A DNA stretch of 64,000 bases from Bradyrhizobium oligotrophicum S58 (GCF_000344805.1 NC_020453.1:4621001-4685000); one strand, 5' to 3'. Shown: positions 16,223 through 25,093, counted from the stretch's first letter. The notes: generated from the letters alone by a model not told the origin. A program made the numbers and translations.

Positions 16223-17113
16223 ATGCTTGCAACGACGACCAAAGACGGCGATCAGCAGCCCCATGCCGTGATCGACCCGGATATCGTGCTGGCAGCGCGG
16301 GCCGATCGACCAGGCGTCGAGGCCGAACGGCGTAGCGCCCAGCGCCCGCCGGAGGTTCCATCGCCCAAGATCGATCCCGAGTACCGAACGCAGGCCTCCG
16401 CCGGCATTGCCGTCCCCGGCGAGCGCAGCACGTTCGCGACCTGGGCCGTGCGCACCATCCTCGCCGTGCTGTTCGCCGTCGGCAGCGCGGTCGCCGCAGC
16501 CGCCTGGCAGAGCTATGGCGACCAGGCCCAGGAGATCGTCGCGCACTGGATGCCGCGGATTTCGCTGGCGTCCAATGCCGACAAGGATGCGGCTTCGCAG
16601 CCCGCCGCATCATCGGCGCAAGAGACCGCCGCCGCAGCCCCGTCGCAGGCCCAGGAGCCCACAACCGGTGCGATCAGCGCGAGCGGCATGTCGCAGGAGC
16701 AGTCGCAGCTGCTGCAATCCATGGCGCACGACCTCGCGGCCCTGAGCCAGCAGATCAGCGACCTGAAGACGAGCCTCGCCCAGCTGAAGTCGGGCCAGGA
16801 GCAGATGGCGCGCGACATGGCGCGGGTGGCTGAGGCCAAGCCCAGCGACAGGCCCAGCGAGCGCACCGCCGAGGCCCGGTCGTTCGATCCGCGGGCCATC
16901 GAGCAGACGATACGGCCGCGCCCCGCCCCACGGCCCGCAACGGCGGCCATGACGCCGGCACAGCCCGCAGCGGCGGTGCCGCACCGGCCGCGGACCCCGC
17001 CCCCGTCGACGGCCAACATGGTGCCGCCGCCGCCCGCTCCGATGCCGTTGCCGTCGGCGCCAGCATCGGATCCGGACCAGCCGGTCGTGCGTCCGCCGAT
17101 GCCGGTGCGCTGA
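16223..17113 (+). CDS. Single-pass membrane protein with proline-rich C-terminus
   Basis: 296 residues from the ATG at 16223, with ACGGAGCG upstream. The N-terminal ~70 residues are hydrophilic, followed by one membrane segment (TILAVLFAVGSAVAAAAW, about residues 75-93). Next comes a Gln/Ser-rich region, a coiled-coil-like stretch (LLQSMAHDLAALSQQISDLK, TSLAQLKSGQEQMARDM), and about 90 residues rich in Pro and Ala. The topology suggests a cytoplasmic N-terminus and a long periplasmic helix reaching towards the wall. I recognise the layout from rhizobial hypothetical proteins but no named family. Confidence 0.7.
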   Translation: MLATTTKDGDQQPHAVIDPDIVLAARADRPGVEAERRSAQRPPEVPSPKIDPEYRTQASAGIAVPGERSTFATWAVRTILAVLFAVGSAVAAAAWQSYGDQAQEIVAHWMPRISLASNADKDAASQPAASSAQETAAAAPSQAQEPTTGAISASGMSQEQSQLLQSMAHDLAALSQQISDLKTSLAQLKSGQEQMARDMARVAEAKPSDRPSERTAEARSFDPRAIEQTIRPRPAPRPATAAMTPAQPAAAVPHRPRTPPPSTANMVPPPPAPMPLPSAPASDPDQPVVRPPMPVR

Positions 17114-17243
17114 GGCAGACCAGCAAGGGCTCGCCCCGTCTCGGCCTTCCGCGGCGCGCTTTGACGCGACGTCGACATGCTTGTCGCGATGCGGCTTTCC
17201 GGGCTAAGGAACTGCGCCTGAAATGCGCATTTGCGAGGGGTCC

Positions 17244-17450
17244 ATGAGCCTGATCGATCCGACCAACCTGTCCGCTGCCGAGCTCGCCGACCGTATCGCG
17301 ATTCTGCGCGACAACATCCGCCAGATCACGGAGCAGGCCGCGTCGCGGTCCGGAGCCGCCGACGAGGAGCGCAACGCGGATCGCCTGGCGCAGCAGAGCG
17401 ACGAGCTGGACCTGTTGCTCAAGGAGCAGGAGCGGCGCCTGAGCAATTAG
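17244..17450 (+). CDS. Small helical protein of unknown function
   Basis: 68 residues, from the ATG at 17244 preceded by GAGGGG. An ATG at 17223 would add seven residues but has no ribosome-binding site. The protein is almost wholly helical and charged (LSAAELADRIAILRDNIRQI, then ADRLAQQSDELDLLLKEQER), a short coiled-coil. A perfect palindrome AAATGCGCATTT lies at 17221-17232 in the leader. No family recognised. Confidence 0.62.
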   Translation: MSLIDPTNLSAAELADRIAILRDNIRQITEQAASRSGAADEERNADRLAQQSDELDLLLKEQERRLSN

Positions 17451-17575
17451 GCGGCGCAGCCCCGTTGGGCAAAGCCCGAAGCCTGATCAAATATCCATAC
17501 TGCACTGCGCTCGTTGTTGCCGGCGCCGCGTCCAGAAGCTAGCCTCCCCGAAAATGAACGGGAGGATACCGGGGT

Positions 17576-17968
17576 ATGCGAAACGGACTGCGTTACACCT
17601 TGACCGTTGCGGCGTTGCTGACGGCCGCGGCATCAGCCAATGCCGAGCCGCGCCACACGTACACGACCATGGTGCTGGAAGCATTTGCCACCAAGGTGGA
17701 ATGTCCGGGCATCGACGTCGTCTATCAGGATCTGGTCCAGAAGGCGCAGGACATGCAGATGCCTGACGGCACCACCGAGAAGGTTCGCAACGCCATCGCC
17801 TACATGCACACTGGCGGAAAAATGGGCCAGAAGCAGGACGACGATCTGATGGCCGAAGTGGCCGTCGCCACCCAGGCGATCGACATGGATCAGCGCCGCC
17901 TCGGCATGTCGAACTGGTGCGAGGAGCAGAAGAAGACGCTGACCGGCTTCATCCGCCCCAAGGGCTGA
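17576..17968 (+). CDS. Exported protein of unknown function
   Basis: 130 residues. The signal peptide is about 23 residues (ending SANAEPR). The mature part is acidic-helical with two Cys (VECPGIDV and NWCEEQ) that may form a disulfide. GGGAGGATACC stands before the ATG. No recognised domain. The gene lies alone between a small helical gene and a HAD phosphatase. Confidence 0.68.
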   Translation: MRNGLRYTLTVAALLTAAASANAEPRHTYTTMVLEAFATKVECPGIDVVYQDLVQKAQDMQMPDGTTEKVRNAIAYMHTGGKMGQKQDDDLMAEVAVATQAIDMDQRRLGMSNWCEEQKKTLTGFIRPKG

Positions 17969-18157
17969 TCCAAGGGCTGACGGGCTGAGCCAACGGTGAG
18001 AATTGCGCGGCGCGCCCCCGGCGATGGCTGGACGGCGCGCTGGCGCATTGGCCATGAAGGACCGGAAAAGACGGCAACCGACGGCCAGGACCCCGAATGC
18101 CCGCTGCCGCTTGGCCTTGCAGCTGCTACGCAGCAAACGTCCAGCCCGGAGCGACCA

Positions 18158-18832
18158 ATGCGCATCGAAACCGCCTTCCTGTTCGACCTCGACGGCACGC
18201 TGGTCGACAGCGTCTATCAACATGTGCTCGCCTGGAAGACCGCGCTCGACTCCGAGAACATCGAGCTCTCGGTCTGGCGCATCCATCGCAAGATCGGCAT
18301 GAGCGGCGGCCTGTTCACCAACCAGCTGCTGCGTGAGACCGGCTTTGCCATGGAGCCTGACCGCATCGAGCGGCTCAGGCGCGCACATGCGACCGCCTAT
18401 CAGGAGCTCGGACGGCAGGTCCGTCCCCTCCCCGGCGCCCGCGAGCTGCTCGCGTTCCTGACCGACGCCAATATCCCCTGGGCGATCGCGACCAGCGGCC
18501 GGATGGAGACGGCCGCCGTCAACCTCGCCGCCCTCGGCGTCGACCCCAAGGCGAGCCCCGTCGTGACGCGCGACGAGGTCCGCTATGCAAAGCCCGATCC
18601 CGACCTGTTCCTCGCCGCCGCGGCGCGCCTCAACGTGCCGATCGAGCGCGCGGTCGTGGTCGGCGACAGCATCTGGGACATGCTAGCCGCAACACGCTGC
18701 CGGGCGCTCGGTGTCGGCCTCTTGAGCGGCGGCTATGGCTCGGAGGAACTGCGCCAGTCCGGCGCCATCCGCGTCTACGAGGATCCGGCCGACCTGCTCG
18801 GCCACATCGACGAGGTCGGCGGCCGGCGGTGA
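18158..18832 (+). CDS. HAD-family phosphatase (phosphoglycolate phosphatase-like)
   Basis: 224 residues, ATG at 18158 with CCGGAG upstream. All four HAD motifs are visible: FDLDGTLVDS near residues 9-18 (nucleophile Asp), AIATSGR (motif II), the Lys of YAKPDPDLF (motif III), and VVGDSIWDM (motif IV). The cap domain is helical (C1 type) between motifs I and II, as in phosphoglycolate and beta-phosphoglucomutase-like phosphatases. The substrate cannot be fixed from sequence. It converges on the HD hydrolase gene with only 19 bases between stops. Confidence 0.9.
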   Translation: MRIETAFLFDLDGTLVDSVYQHVLAWKTALDSENIELSVWRIHRKIGMSGGLFTNQLLRETGFAMEPDRIERLRRAHATAYQELGRQVRPLPGARELLAFLTDANIPWAIATSGRMETAAVNLAALGVDPKASPVVTRDEVRYAKPDPDLFLAAAARLNVPIERAVVVGDSIWDMLAATRCRALGVGLLSGGYGSEELRQSGAIRVYEDPADLLGHIDEVGGRR

Positions 18833-18851
18833 GTCCTGCACCGGCTATCCG

Positions 18852-19688
18852 TCAGGTCTGCGGGCCGGACAGCGAGATGTCGCGCTCGGCACGGAACACG
18901 TTGGCGTAGAGATTTGCGATCCACTGCCGTCCCGTCGAGGTCATGTTGAGATAACGAATCTCGGTCTGGATGTGCGGAGCGACGCTGTTCCAATAGAACT
19001 GCGGATAGCGGTTGACGATGTCGGCCGGTGAACCGTAGCCGAGCTGCCGGTTGATGCCGACCTCCTCGAACTCATGATACAGCGCATTGGCCTTGCGGAT
19101 GTAGTTGGGATCGCCGAGCTGCCCGATCAGATCGGCCGCACGCACGATCGACTGCTCCTCGTCGAACTGCTGGCCCGCAAGCGGCGGAAAGCGCGTGCCC
19201 TCGATGGCGCGGGCGATGCGGTCCTTGTCGAGCGGCGCCATGCCTTCGATGCGGTTGATGACGTACAGCTTGGAGCGATCGACGTGATACGGCATCAGGC
19301 TGGCATCGGAGGAGCCGCGCGGCAGGCAGATCTTGCGGCCGCCCCGATCGATGACGAAGCCGTCGCTATCGTCCTCCTTGAACAGACCCCGCACATAACC
19401 GATGTCGTGCAGCAGACAGGCCATGATCACGTGGACATAGTCCTCCGCCGTCATATGGCTGTGGAGCGCACGACCACGCAGGATCTCATGACCTGCAAGC
19501 GTGACCAGCAATGTGTGCTCGACGTTGTGATACAGCGCATCGCTGTTGCCGATGCATTCCAGCGCGATGCGAGCCGCAGCCGGAAGCATCTCCGACAGCT
19601 GGGTGTGGGAGGATCCGAAACGCCGGCGCATATAGGAGCTGAGGAACCGCTCCAACGCCGCTGCCGCGAGCTCCGGTAAGGTCATCAT
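18852..19688 (-). CDS. HD-domain metal-dependent phosphohydrolase
   Basis: 278 residues, cytoplasmic. The HD-domain metal ligands are visible: H54 and H58 in YHNVEH, the H94-D95 doublet in LLHDIGYVRG, and a later Asp in AADLIGQLGD. The protein lacks the GYP motif of c-di-GMP phosphodiesterases and a RelA-type domain, so the substrate (nucleotide or cyclic nucleotide) is unknown. Upstream of the start lie three 15-bp-spaced direct repeats (19714-19753), an unusual promoter feature. The family is clear; the role is not. Confidence 0.82.
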   Translation of the reverse strand: MMTLPELAAAALERFLSSYMRRRFGSSHTQLSEMLPAAARIALECIGNSDALYHNVEHTLLVTLAGHEILRGRALHSHMTAEDYVHVIMACLLHDIGYVRGLFKEDDSDGFVIDRGGRKICLPRGSSDASLMPYHVDRSKLYVINRIEGMAPLDKDRIARAIEGTRFPPLAGQQFDEEQSIVRAADLIGQLGDPNYIRKANALYHEFEEVGINRQLGYGSPADIVNRYPQFYWNSVAPHIQTEIRYLNMTSTGRQWIANLYANVFRAERDISLSGPQT

Positions 19689-19713
19689 CGCTGCTGCCCC
19701 GCCTCAGACAGCC

Positions 19714-19753
19714 CAAAACACAACTCTAAAAGACACAACGCGGCAAAACACAA
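19714..19753. repeat. Three direct repeats of about 10 bp at exact 15-bp spacing
   Basis: CAAAACACAA (19714-19723), AAAGACACAA (19729-19738) and CAAAACACAA (19744-19753) repeat with a 15-bp period, 26 to 65 bases upstream of the HD-hydrolase start. They could be an iterated binding site. The remaining intergenic bases up to 19985 show nothing else. Confidence 0.55.
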
Positions 19754-19985
19754 ATCACGAAGACGCTGCTCAGGCCGACAGTGCAGAGGAAGACAGTGCT
19801 CGGGAACAACACAGCTCGCGACGGCCGGTTGCAAGTCCCTCACGTCCGGACCCGTCAGGCCGTCCCGGCCAACGAGCATAGCCCAGCTTGCCGATGTCGG
19901 CCACACCCGGATGAGGACGCCCGGGAAACTGCGGACGCGGCCGGCCGTCGATAGCAGGCGGACCACATTGGCCGCTGCGGCGTCT

Positions 19986-20387
19986 CTAATGTCCGCGAAC
20001 CGGCAGCGGCGGACGCGGAGGCCGGGTCTCGCCGCGCGACAGCGATCGCCGGGCGCTCGTCTTGCGCGCGGGCGCCCCTGCCGGTGTATCAACCGACTGC
20101 AGATAAGTGCTCAGCGCCGATGCGGCGTCACTGCTGCTCGTATAATGCTGCTGCAGGAACAGATAGAGCGTCAGGCGAAAACGGCCCTTGGCAAGGCCTC
20201 GGGCCGAGCGGTGACAGCTTGCGCAGCTGTCGGCGAACAGCCGCGCGCCCGATTTTCCCGCATCGAGGTTTTCGGCCCGCGCGCCACTGACAACGATCAG
20301 CAACAGCGCCGCGGCTGCTCCGAGCCGCGCTACCATCCTGGCAGAGCGCGTCACCGCCGCTGCTCGATCGTGCCGCTCAGGCGACAT
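19986..20387 (-). CDS. Small c-type cytochrome-like protein
   Basis: 133 residues from the ATG at 20387; a longer frame is not needed and overlaps the upstream gene. The signal or anchor segment is ARMVARLGAAAALLLIVVSG, followed by one haem-binding motif CASCH. No clear axial Met is visible: the region after the motif is FRLTLYLFLQQHYTSSSDAA, and the C-terminus is basic and Pro-rich. It is probably a periplasmic monohaem protein; His or another ligand may serve as the second axial ligand. It overlaps the end of the upstream coiled-coil gene by 11 bases on the same strand, so they are co-transcribed. Confidence 0.75.
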   Translation of the reverse strand: MSPERHDRAAAVTRSARMVARLGAAAALLLIVVSGARAENLDAGKSGARLFADSCASCHRSARGLAKGRFRLTLYLFLQQHYTSSSDAASALSTYLQSVDTPAGAPARKTSARRSLSRGETRPPRPPLPVRGH

Positions 20388-21261
20388 CTGCGCGTGGCGT
20401 GTCCTCGGCCTGCGCGCCCAGCGCGTCGAGATCGACGAGTGCCGGGTCGTCGGGCAGCGGCTCGGTCTGCTGCTGTCCGCTGCCATGGACATGCATCAGC
20501 GTCTGCACTCGCCGCGCATTGAGATAGTCGACATGCTGGTGGGCAAGAGCGAGCGGCAGCAGCGCCTTGGGCAGCGCGCTCATGGTGAAGGCCGCGACCC
20601 GCTTCACCTCCTCGCCCTCCCGCCAGGTCAGCGGATTGAGCGTGTAGATCATCTGCCGGTCAGTCTCGGGAGCGGGCAACTGCCTGACTTCAGGCGGCGC
20701 CAGCAAGGCCACGTTGATGTTGCCGGCCCGCGTGCGGGTCGCCGCCGCGCGCAATTCCCAGCAGATCAGCTCGGCGGCCGAGAGCACCTCGTGCCGGATG
20801 TCGTCGACATCGGCTGCAAAGCGGCTGGCCTCGCTCAACGCCGCACGGCCGCGCGTGACCGCATCGACGAGCGCAGCCGCGCCGATCTCGAAGCGCGGAA
20901 CCGCCTGCTCGATTGCCGATGCCACGGCTTCGATATCGTTGGCCGCACGGTCGCGCTCACGCTGCGCCACTGCGTCGGCAAAGGCGCGTTCGGCAAGGAT
21001 GATCTGCTCGTCGCATTCGGCGACGGACGCGCGCAGCGCCTTGGCCTTCTGCTCCACCGCCTGCATTTTCGCTTCGGCGCGATCGAGCTGGCCATTGCTT
21101 GCGCCCGCCTTGGCGAGCCGCTCGGCGACAACACGCTTTTCTTCCAGCGCCTGCTCGGCCACGAGCAGACGCTCGGTCAGCCGCTGCCGCGCGGCCTGCT
21201 TGTCCCTCAACGCGCGCTCGAAGATCTCGACCGGGCTCAGCTCACGCTTGAAAAAGACCAT
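20377..21261 (-). CDS. Cytoplasmic coiled-coil protein of unknown function
   Basis: 294 residues. Residues 10-130 form a long coiled-coil pattern (heptads through RALRDKQAARQRLTERLLVA to AFADAVAQRERDRAAND). A helical domain and a short beta-rich stretch (MIYTLNPLTWREGEEVKRVA) follow, then an acidic tail. No signal peptide, membrane segment or catalytic motif is visible. The downstream c-type cytochrome gene overlaps its end. I do not recognise the family; a structural or phage-shock-like role is only a possibility. Confidence 0.72.
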   Translation of the reverse strand: MVFFKRELSPVEIFERALRDKQAARQRLTERLLVAEQALEEKRVVAERLAKAGASNGQLDRAEAKMQAVEQKAKALRASVAECDEQIILAERAFADAVAQRERDRAANDIEAVASAIEQAVPRFEIGAAALVDAVTRGRAALSEASRFAADVDDIRHEVLSAAELICWELRAAATRTRAGNINVALLAPPEVRQLPAPETDRQMIYTLNPLTWREGEEVKRVAAFTMSALPKALLPLALAHQHVDYLNARRVQTLMHVHGSGQQQTEPLPDDPALVDLDALGAQAEDTPRADVA

Positions 21262-21480
21262 GGCAATAATCCCTGGACGGCGGACGCGCCGGCAACGTGG
21301 TCAGCGGCCAATCCACTGCCGAATCATTGCCTGAATCTTGCGTGGAAATTGGGTCGGAAACCAGGATGAGAATGCGGCCGCGCCCCCTTGACGGCTGGCA
21401 TCGGCCGTAGACCCACGGGCCGCAGAGTCGCGGCCGCCGCCACCATTCGGATGCATTTTCTTAAAAAGAGAAGCTTTGCG

Positions 21481-21666
21481 TCAGCTCTGATGCGGTCCGC
21501 GCATCATCTTCATCGCCTCGGCGATGTGGCGCCATTCACGCGCCTCTTCGGTGTCGCCGTCGTTTTCGCAAGACAGAGCCTTCTGCGCGGCCTGGGCAAT
21601 CGCTGCAGCCCCGTGCATTTCCAGCATCTGGCGGGCGACCGCATGAATCTGGGTTTCGGACATCAT
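21481..21666 (-). CDS. Small protein of unknown function, likely stress-induced
   Basis: 61 residues, ATG at 21666 with AGGAGCACC upstream. It is helical, with Met/Ala-rich ends (MMSETQIHAVARQMLEMHGA, then EWRHIAEAMKMM). No family recognised. A well-matched EcfG-like promoter lies 35-59 bases upstream of the start codon. The size and promoter fit the many small general-stress proteins of Bradyrhizobium; that link is inference. Confidence 0.7.
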   Translation of the reverse strand: MMSETQIHAVARQMLEMHGAAAIAQAAQKALSCENDGDTEEAREWRHIAEAMKMMRGPHQS

Positions 21667-21700
21667 GCGCGGTGCTCCTATCGCACTGAGATTCAGCGTT

Positions 21701-21725
21701 AACCACCATGCCCGCGATGAGTTCC
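21701..21725 (-). promoter_or_regulatory. EcfG-like general-stress promoter
   Basis: Minus strand: GGAAC (21725-21721), a 17-nt spacer, then GTT (21703-21701). The predicted transcript leader before the ATG at 21666 is about 30 bases. Confidence 0.6.
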
Positions 21726-21882
21726 GGAAATTGCAACTGCGTGACCCCGGTCACTGCCAATGCGGTTCCGAAAGGCAACACTGTGCCCGTAATTTACCTT
21801 ACGTGCTCAATCGTAATTTCGCTCGGCGCGCTGCGCTGTTACTAGTGGATCAGATGCAGCGATGATGGCTGAGGAGCCAGAC

Positions 21883-22116
21883 ATGACGCAGGTCTTCTTT
21901 CATTGCTCCAACGATGATGAGATTCTCATCGACCGGCGCGGAACCGCCGTCCTTGATCTGACCGAGGCCCGTGATCACGCGACGCGCGTGATGCACGCGC
22001 TGATTTCGGCCGAAAGCGGCGAGGACTGGCGAGACTGGGTCCTGCACGTCGCCGACGATCTCGATGAAGAAATCTTCGCGGTGCCGTTCTCGTCCATTCT
22101 CGGTCGCATGCATTGA
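21883..22116 (+). CDS. DUF6894 protein
   Basis: 77 residues, starting at the ATG at 21883 with GAGGAG at the right distance; an upstream ATG has no such site. The pattern FHCSNDDEILIDRRGTAVLD, then LTEARDHATRVMHALIS and a C-terminal VLHVADDLDEEIFAVPFSSI, is that of DUF6894, small soluble alpha/beta proteins very common in multiple copies in Bradyrhizobium. Function unknown. A 53-codon gene follows after 13 bases. Confidence 0.82.
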   Translation: MTQVFFHCSNDDEILIDRRGTAVLDLTEARDHATRVMHALISAESGEDWRDWVLHVADDLDEEIFAVPFSSILGRMH

Positions 22117-22129
22117 AGTCGAGGCGAGT

Positions 22130-22291
22130 ATGTTGTTCTCCGGAGTCCGCCGACTGGCTGCCCTGCGCGATCGCTGGAATAGTTTGTTCGCACGCGTGAG
22201 CGATCCCTACCGTCCCGAGCGCTATTACATGCGCGGGCCCGGACCGAAATGGCGCGCCAAGCACGGCACTTCGCGGCTGATGCAAACTTAA
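22130..22291 (+). CDS. Very small basic protein, probable
   Basis: 53 residues (MLFSGVRRLAALRDRWNSLF, then DPYRPERYYMRGPGPKWRAK), with GTCGAGGCG upstream of the ATG. It is Arg/Tyr-rich and has no cysteine. It lies 13 bases after the DUF6894 gene on the same strand. The size makes the call uncertain; a purely chance frame is possible. Confidence 0.45.
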   Translation: MLFSGVRRLAALRDRWNSLFARVSDPYRPERYYMRGPGPKWRAKHGTSRLMQT

Positions 22292-22413
22292 GCCGTCACC
22301 ACGCGTCAGCGCCCCACCATCAGCATCCCCAGCACATCGCACGGTTCCCGGCCGCATTCTTCTCGCCACATTTGTCCTTCATTTCGTCGGCGGTGAGACC
22401 GAGGGGACATCGC

Positions 22414-22809
22414 ATGACCAGAATGCTGGCGACAACGGCAGTCGCACTCACATTGATGACATCGTCCCTGATGACGCCGGCTGCGCAGGCCGGCGAGCAC
22501 CGCGGCGGCGATGCTGCGCTGGGCGCATTGTCGGGCGCAGTCGTGTTCGGACCGGTGGGCGCCGTCGCCGGCGCCGTGGTGGGCTACACCGCAGGTCCAT
22601 CGATCGCGCGCTCGTGGGGGTTCCGCCGGTCGCACGCGGCCCGGTCACAGCAGGTCCGTCGTCCGGTCAGAGAGAGCCAGGCCGCGATGACCGACTCTCC
22701 GCAGCCGCCACAGGCTGCGCCGCGCGGCGCGCCACTTCAGCCGAGAACCGCTGCTGCGGCACCTCCCCCGCGCGGCCCGATCGCCCCGCCGGTGCAGACC
22801 CTCGAATAG
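22414..22809 (+). CDS. Exported protein with glycine-zipper-like segment
   Basis: 131 residues. The signal peptide ends near AAQAGEHRG (about residue 26). A Gly/Ala-rich hydrophobic stretch (ALGALSGAVVFGPVGAVAGA, VVGYTAG) resembles a glycine zipper of the type found in outer-membrane lipoproteins, but no lipobox Cys is present. The C-terminal half is Pro/Ala/Arg-rich and disordered-looking. It converges on the dehydrogenase gene with 13 bases between stops. Function unknown. Confidence 0.65.
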   Translation: MTRMLATTAVALTLMTSSLMTPAAQAGEHRGGDAALGALSGAVVFGPVGAVAGAVVGYTAGPSIARSWGFRRSHAARSQQVRRPVRESQAAMTDSPQPPQAAPRGAPLQPRTAAAAPPPRGPIAPPVQTLE

Positions 22810-22822
22810 ATGTGGCCTCTGC

Positions 22823-23749
22823 CTAGTAGCCGCGCGCGCGGTCGACGACGTTCAACAACATCTCGCCGCGCAGCAGCCGTCTCGCATTCTCGGCCACCTG
22901 CTGCGCAATGACCTCCCAGGAGGCGATCGCCGCCATGTGCGGCGTCACCAGCACGCCGGGCTCGCGCCACAGCGGATGATCGGCCGGCAGCGGCTCCTGC
23001 TCGAACACGTCGAGCACCGCGCCGCGCAGATGGCCACTGCGAATCAGCGCCACCATATCGTCCATGACCAGGTGCTCGCCGCGGCTGCACAGGATCAGCG
23101 CCGCCCCCTTGGGCAGCCGGCGCAGACGGGCGGCATCGAGCAGGCCGACCGTCGACGGCGTCAGCGGCAGCAGCGAGACCAGGATATCGGTCTCACTCAG
23201 GAAATCGTCGAGCGCAGCGGCGCCGCTGAACGTCTTCACGCCGGCGAGAAGCCTGGGCGAGCGCGACCAGGCGCTGACCGAGAAGCCGAGATCGACAAGG
23301 CGGACCGCCGCGTCGGTGCCGAGTGCGCCGAGCCCGAGAATGCCGACCCTGCGATCCCCAGCCTCGCGCTGATCGTAGCGCCGCCACCGGCCGTCCCGCG
23401 CATTGCTGATCACGCGGTCGAAGTCGCGGTGGAAATACAGCGTCCCCCACAGCACGAACTCGGTCATCGCCGAGGTGATGCCGGGATCGACGATCCGGCA
23501 CAGCGGCACGTCCGGCACGGCGGGATCGGACAGGATATTGTCGACGCCGGCTGCGATGGAATGAATCAGCCGGAGCTTCGGCATTGCCGCGAGCGCGCCG
23601 GCTTCCGGCTTCCAGCAGACCGCAAGCTCGGCCTCGCGTGCGGGGGGCTCCGGCCAGGACGCAACGGTGACACCCGGCAGCTCGCGCGCGAGCAGCGCCT
23701 TCATCGGATCCATCAGGCCGGGACGACCGAGCAGTGCAACCGAGATCAT
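22823..23749 (-). CDS. D-2-hydroxyacid dehydrogenase, glyoxylate/hydroxypyruvate reductase A type
   Basis: 308 residues, ATG at 23749. The Rossmann motif VGILGLGALGTDAA is in the middle, and the catalytic triad regions are present: Arg in ILCSRGEHLV, Glu of FEQEPLPADHPLW, and His of VTPHMAAI. Length and the short N-terminal domain fit GhrA, which reduces glyoxylate and hydroxypyruvate with NADPH. The start lies seven bases after the stop of the M20 deacylase, so it is the last gene of an aminotransferase-deacylase-dehydrogenase operon. There it probably reduces a 2-oxo acid formed by the pathway. The specific substrate is not known. Confidence 0.87.
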   Translation of the reverse strand: MISVALLGRPGLMDPMKALLARELPGVTVASWPEPPAREAELAVCWKPEAGALAAMPKLRLIHSIAAGVDNILSDPAVPDVPLCRIVDPGITSAMTEFVLWGTLYFHRDFDRVISNARDGRWRRYDQREAGDRRVGILGLGALGTDAAVRLVDLGFSVSAWSRSPRLLAGVKTFSGAAALDDFLSETDILVSLLPLTPSTVGLLDAARLRRLPKGAALILCSRGEHLVMDDMVALIRSGHLRGAVLDVFEQEPLPADHPLWREPGVLVTPHMAAIASWEVIAQQVAENARRLLRGEMLLNVVDRARGY

Positions 23750-23756
23750 ATTGTCG

Positions 23757-25055
23757 TCACGCCTTCCGCAGCCCGCACCATTGTGCGACGAACATCGCGA
23801 TGGAGAGCGTCGTCTTGCGAACACTGTCGAGATCGACGCGCTCGTCGAACGCATGCGGCCCGATGCCGTAGGGTCCGTAGCACAGCGCCGGGATGCCGTA
23901 GTCGACCGTGTAGTAGCGGGTGTCGTTGACGGCCGTGGACAGCCGCACATCCAGCGGCTGCTCGAACACGCGCGCATGCACCTCTGCCAGTGCAGCCTCG
24001 GCAGCGCTGCCGGGCTCGCACACGGCCGGATCGGCCTGGAAGCCGCTCCATACCAGCTCGACCGGATTCTCCGACAGGAAACTGTCGGCGGCTTGCGCCT
24101 TGGCGAGACATTGCTCGATGCCCGCCATGGCCTGCGCCGGCGTCTCGCCGGGCAGCACGCCCAGCCGGCAATCCAGGTCGCACCACGCCGGCGTCGAGCT
24201 CGCCCAGTCGCCGCCCTTGATGATGCCGACGTTGAACTTGATCGGATCCTTGACCTTGGCAAACCACGCATTGGACGTGGCGCGCGTGTTGATCTCCTTC
24301 GTGTGCTCCTGGAAGGCACGGATCAGATGCATCGCCGACAGGATCGCGTTGGTGCCGGTCTCGGCATAGGCGACGTGCACCGGCGTGCCGCGCACGCGCA
24401 GCCGGAACCAGATCGCGCCGACCTGGGCGCGGGTCAGCGTGTGGCCGGTGGGCTCCGGGATCAAACAGGCGTCAGCGGTGTAGCCGCGCATCAAGGTCGA
24501 GAGTGCGCCATTGCCGGTGCTCTCCTCCTCGGTCACGGTTTCCAGGTGAACGCGTCCGTCCGGCACGAAGCCGGCCGCCTTGATCGCGTCGAGTGCAAAG
24601 ATCATTGCGGAAACGCCGGCCTTCATGTCCTGTGCGCCGCGCCCGATCATCCAGCCGTCGCGCACGATCGCCTCATAGGGCGGATCGTTCCAGAGATCGG
24701 GCGGCCCCTCGGGCACGACGTCGATATGGCCCTGCAGGATCAGGCTGCGGCCCTTGCCCTCGCTGTCGAGCGTCGCCACCACCTGCTTCGAGCCGTCGAG
24801 CGCAATGCCGTCCATCGGCGCTGCCTTGGGATGGCGCATCAGGTCGACATCGGCGAGGTTGAAGCGGTCGACCATGTAGCCGCGCGCCTCGAACTCGCCG
24901 GCCAGCCAGTCCTGCACCGGCGCCTCTTCGCCACGCAGGCTGCGGAACTGCACGAGTTGCTGCAGGAAGGCGACCTGCTGTTCGAAGTTGGCATCAATGG
25001 CGGCAGCGAGCCGCTCCATCACGTCATTCGGCACAGCCGCCGCAGTTTCAGTCAC
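23757..25055 (-). CDS. M20-family ArgE/DapE-type deacylase
   Basis: 432 residues. I chose the GTG at 25055 because GGAGG stands six bases upstream; the in-frame extension further upstream is poor. The di-zinc site motifs of the M20 family are visible: LILQGHIDVVPEG (His and Asp), GRGAQDMKAG (bridging Asp), VTEEESTG (general-base Glu and ligand Glu), and the C-terminal GPHAFDE His. The dimerisation lid domain lies in the middle. Members remove N-acyl groups from amino acids or hydrolyse dipeptides. A second, clearly related gene occurs at 55638. It sits between an aminotransferase and a hydroxyacid dehydrogenase in one operon. Confidence 0.9.
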   Translation of the reverse strand: MTETAAAVPNDVMERLAAAIDANFEQQVAFLQQLVQFRSLRGEEAPVQDWLAGEFEARGYMVDRFNLADVDLMRHPKAAPMDGIALDGSKQVVATLDSEGKGRSLILQGHIDVVPEGPPDLWNDPPYEAIVRDGWMIGRGAQDMKAGVSAMIFALDAIKAAGFVPDGRVHLETVTEEESTGNGALSTLMRGYTADACLIPEPTGHTLTRAQVGAIWFRLRVRGTPVHVAYAETGTNAILSAMHLIRAFQEHTKEINTRATSNAWFAKVKDPIKFNVGIIKGGDWASSTPAWCDLDCRLGVLPGETPAQAMAGIEQCLAKAQAADSFLSENPVELVWSGFQADPAVCEPGSAAEAALAEVHARVFEQPLDVRLSTAVNDTRYYTVDYGIPALCYGPYGIGPHAFDERVDLDSVRKTTLSIAMFVAQWCGLRKA

Positions 25056-25093
25056 ACCAAGCCTCCAGCCTTCGCACTCACCCCAGCCGCGCG

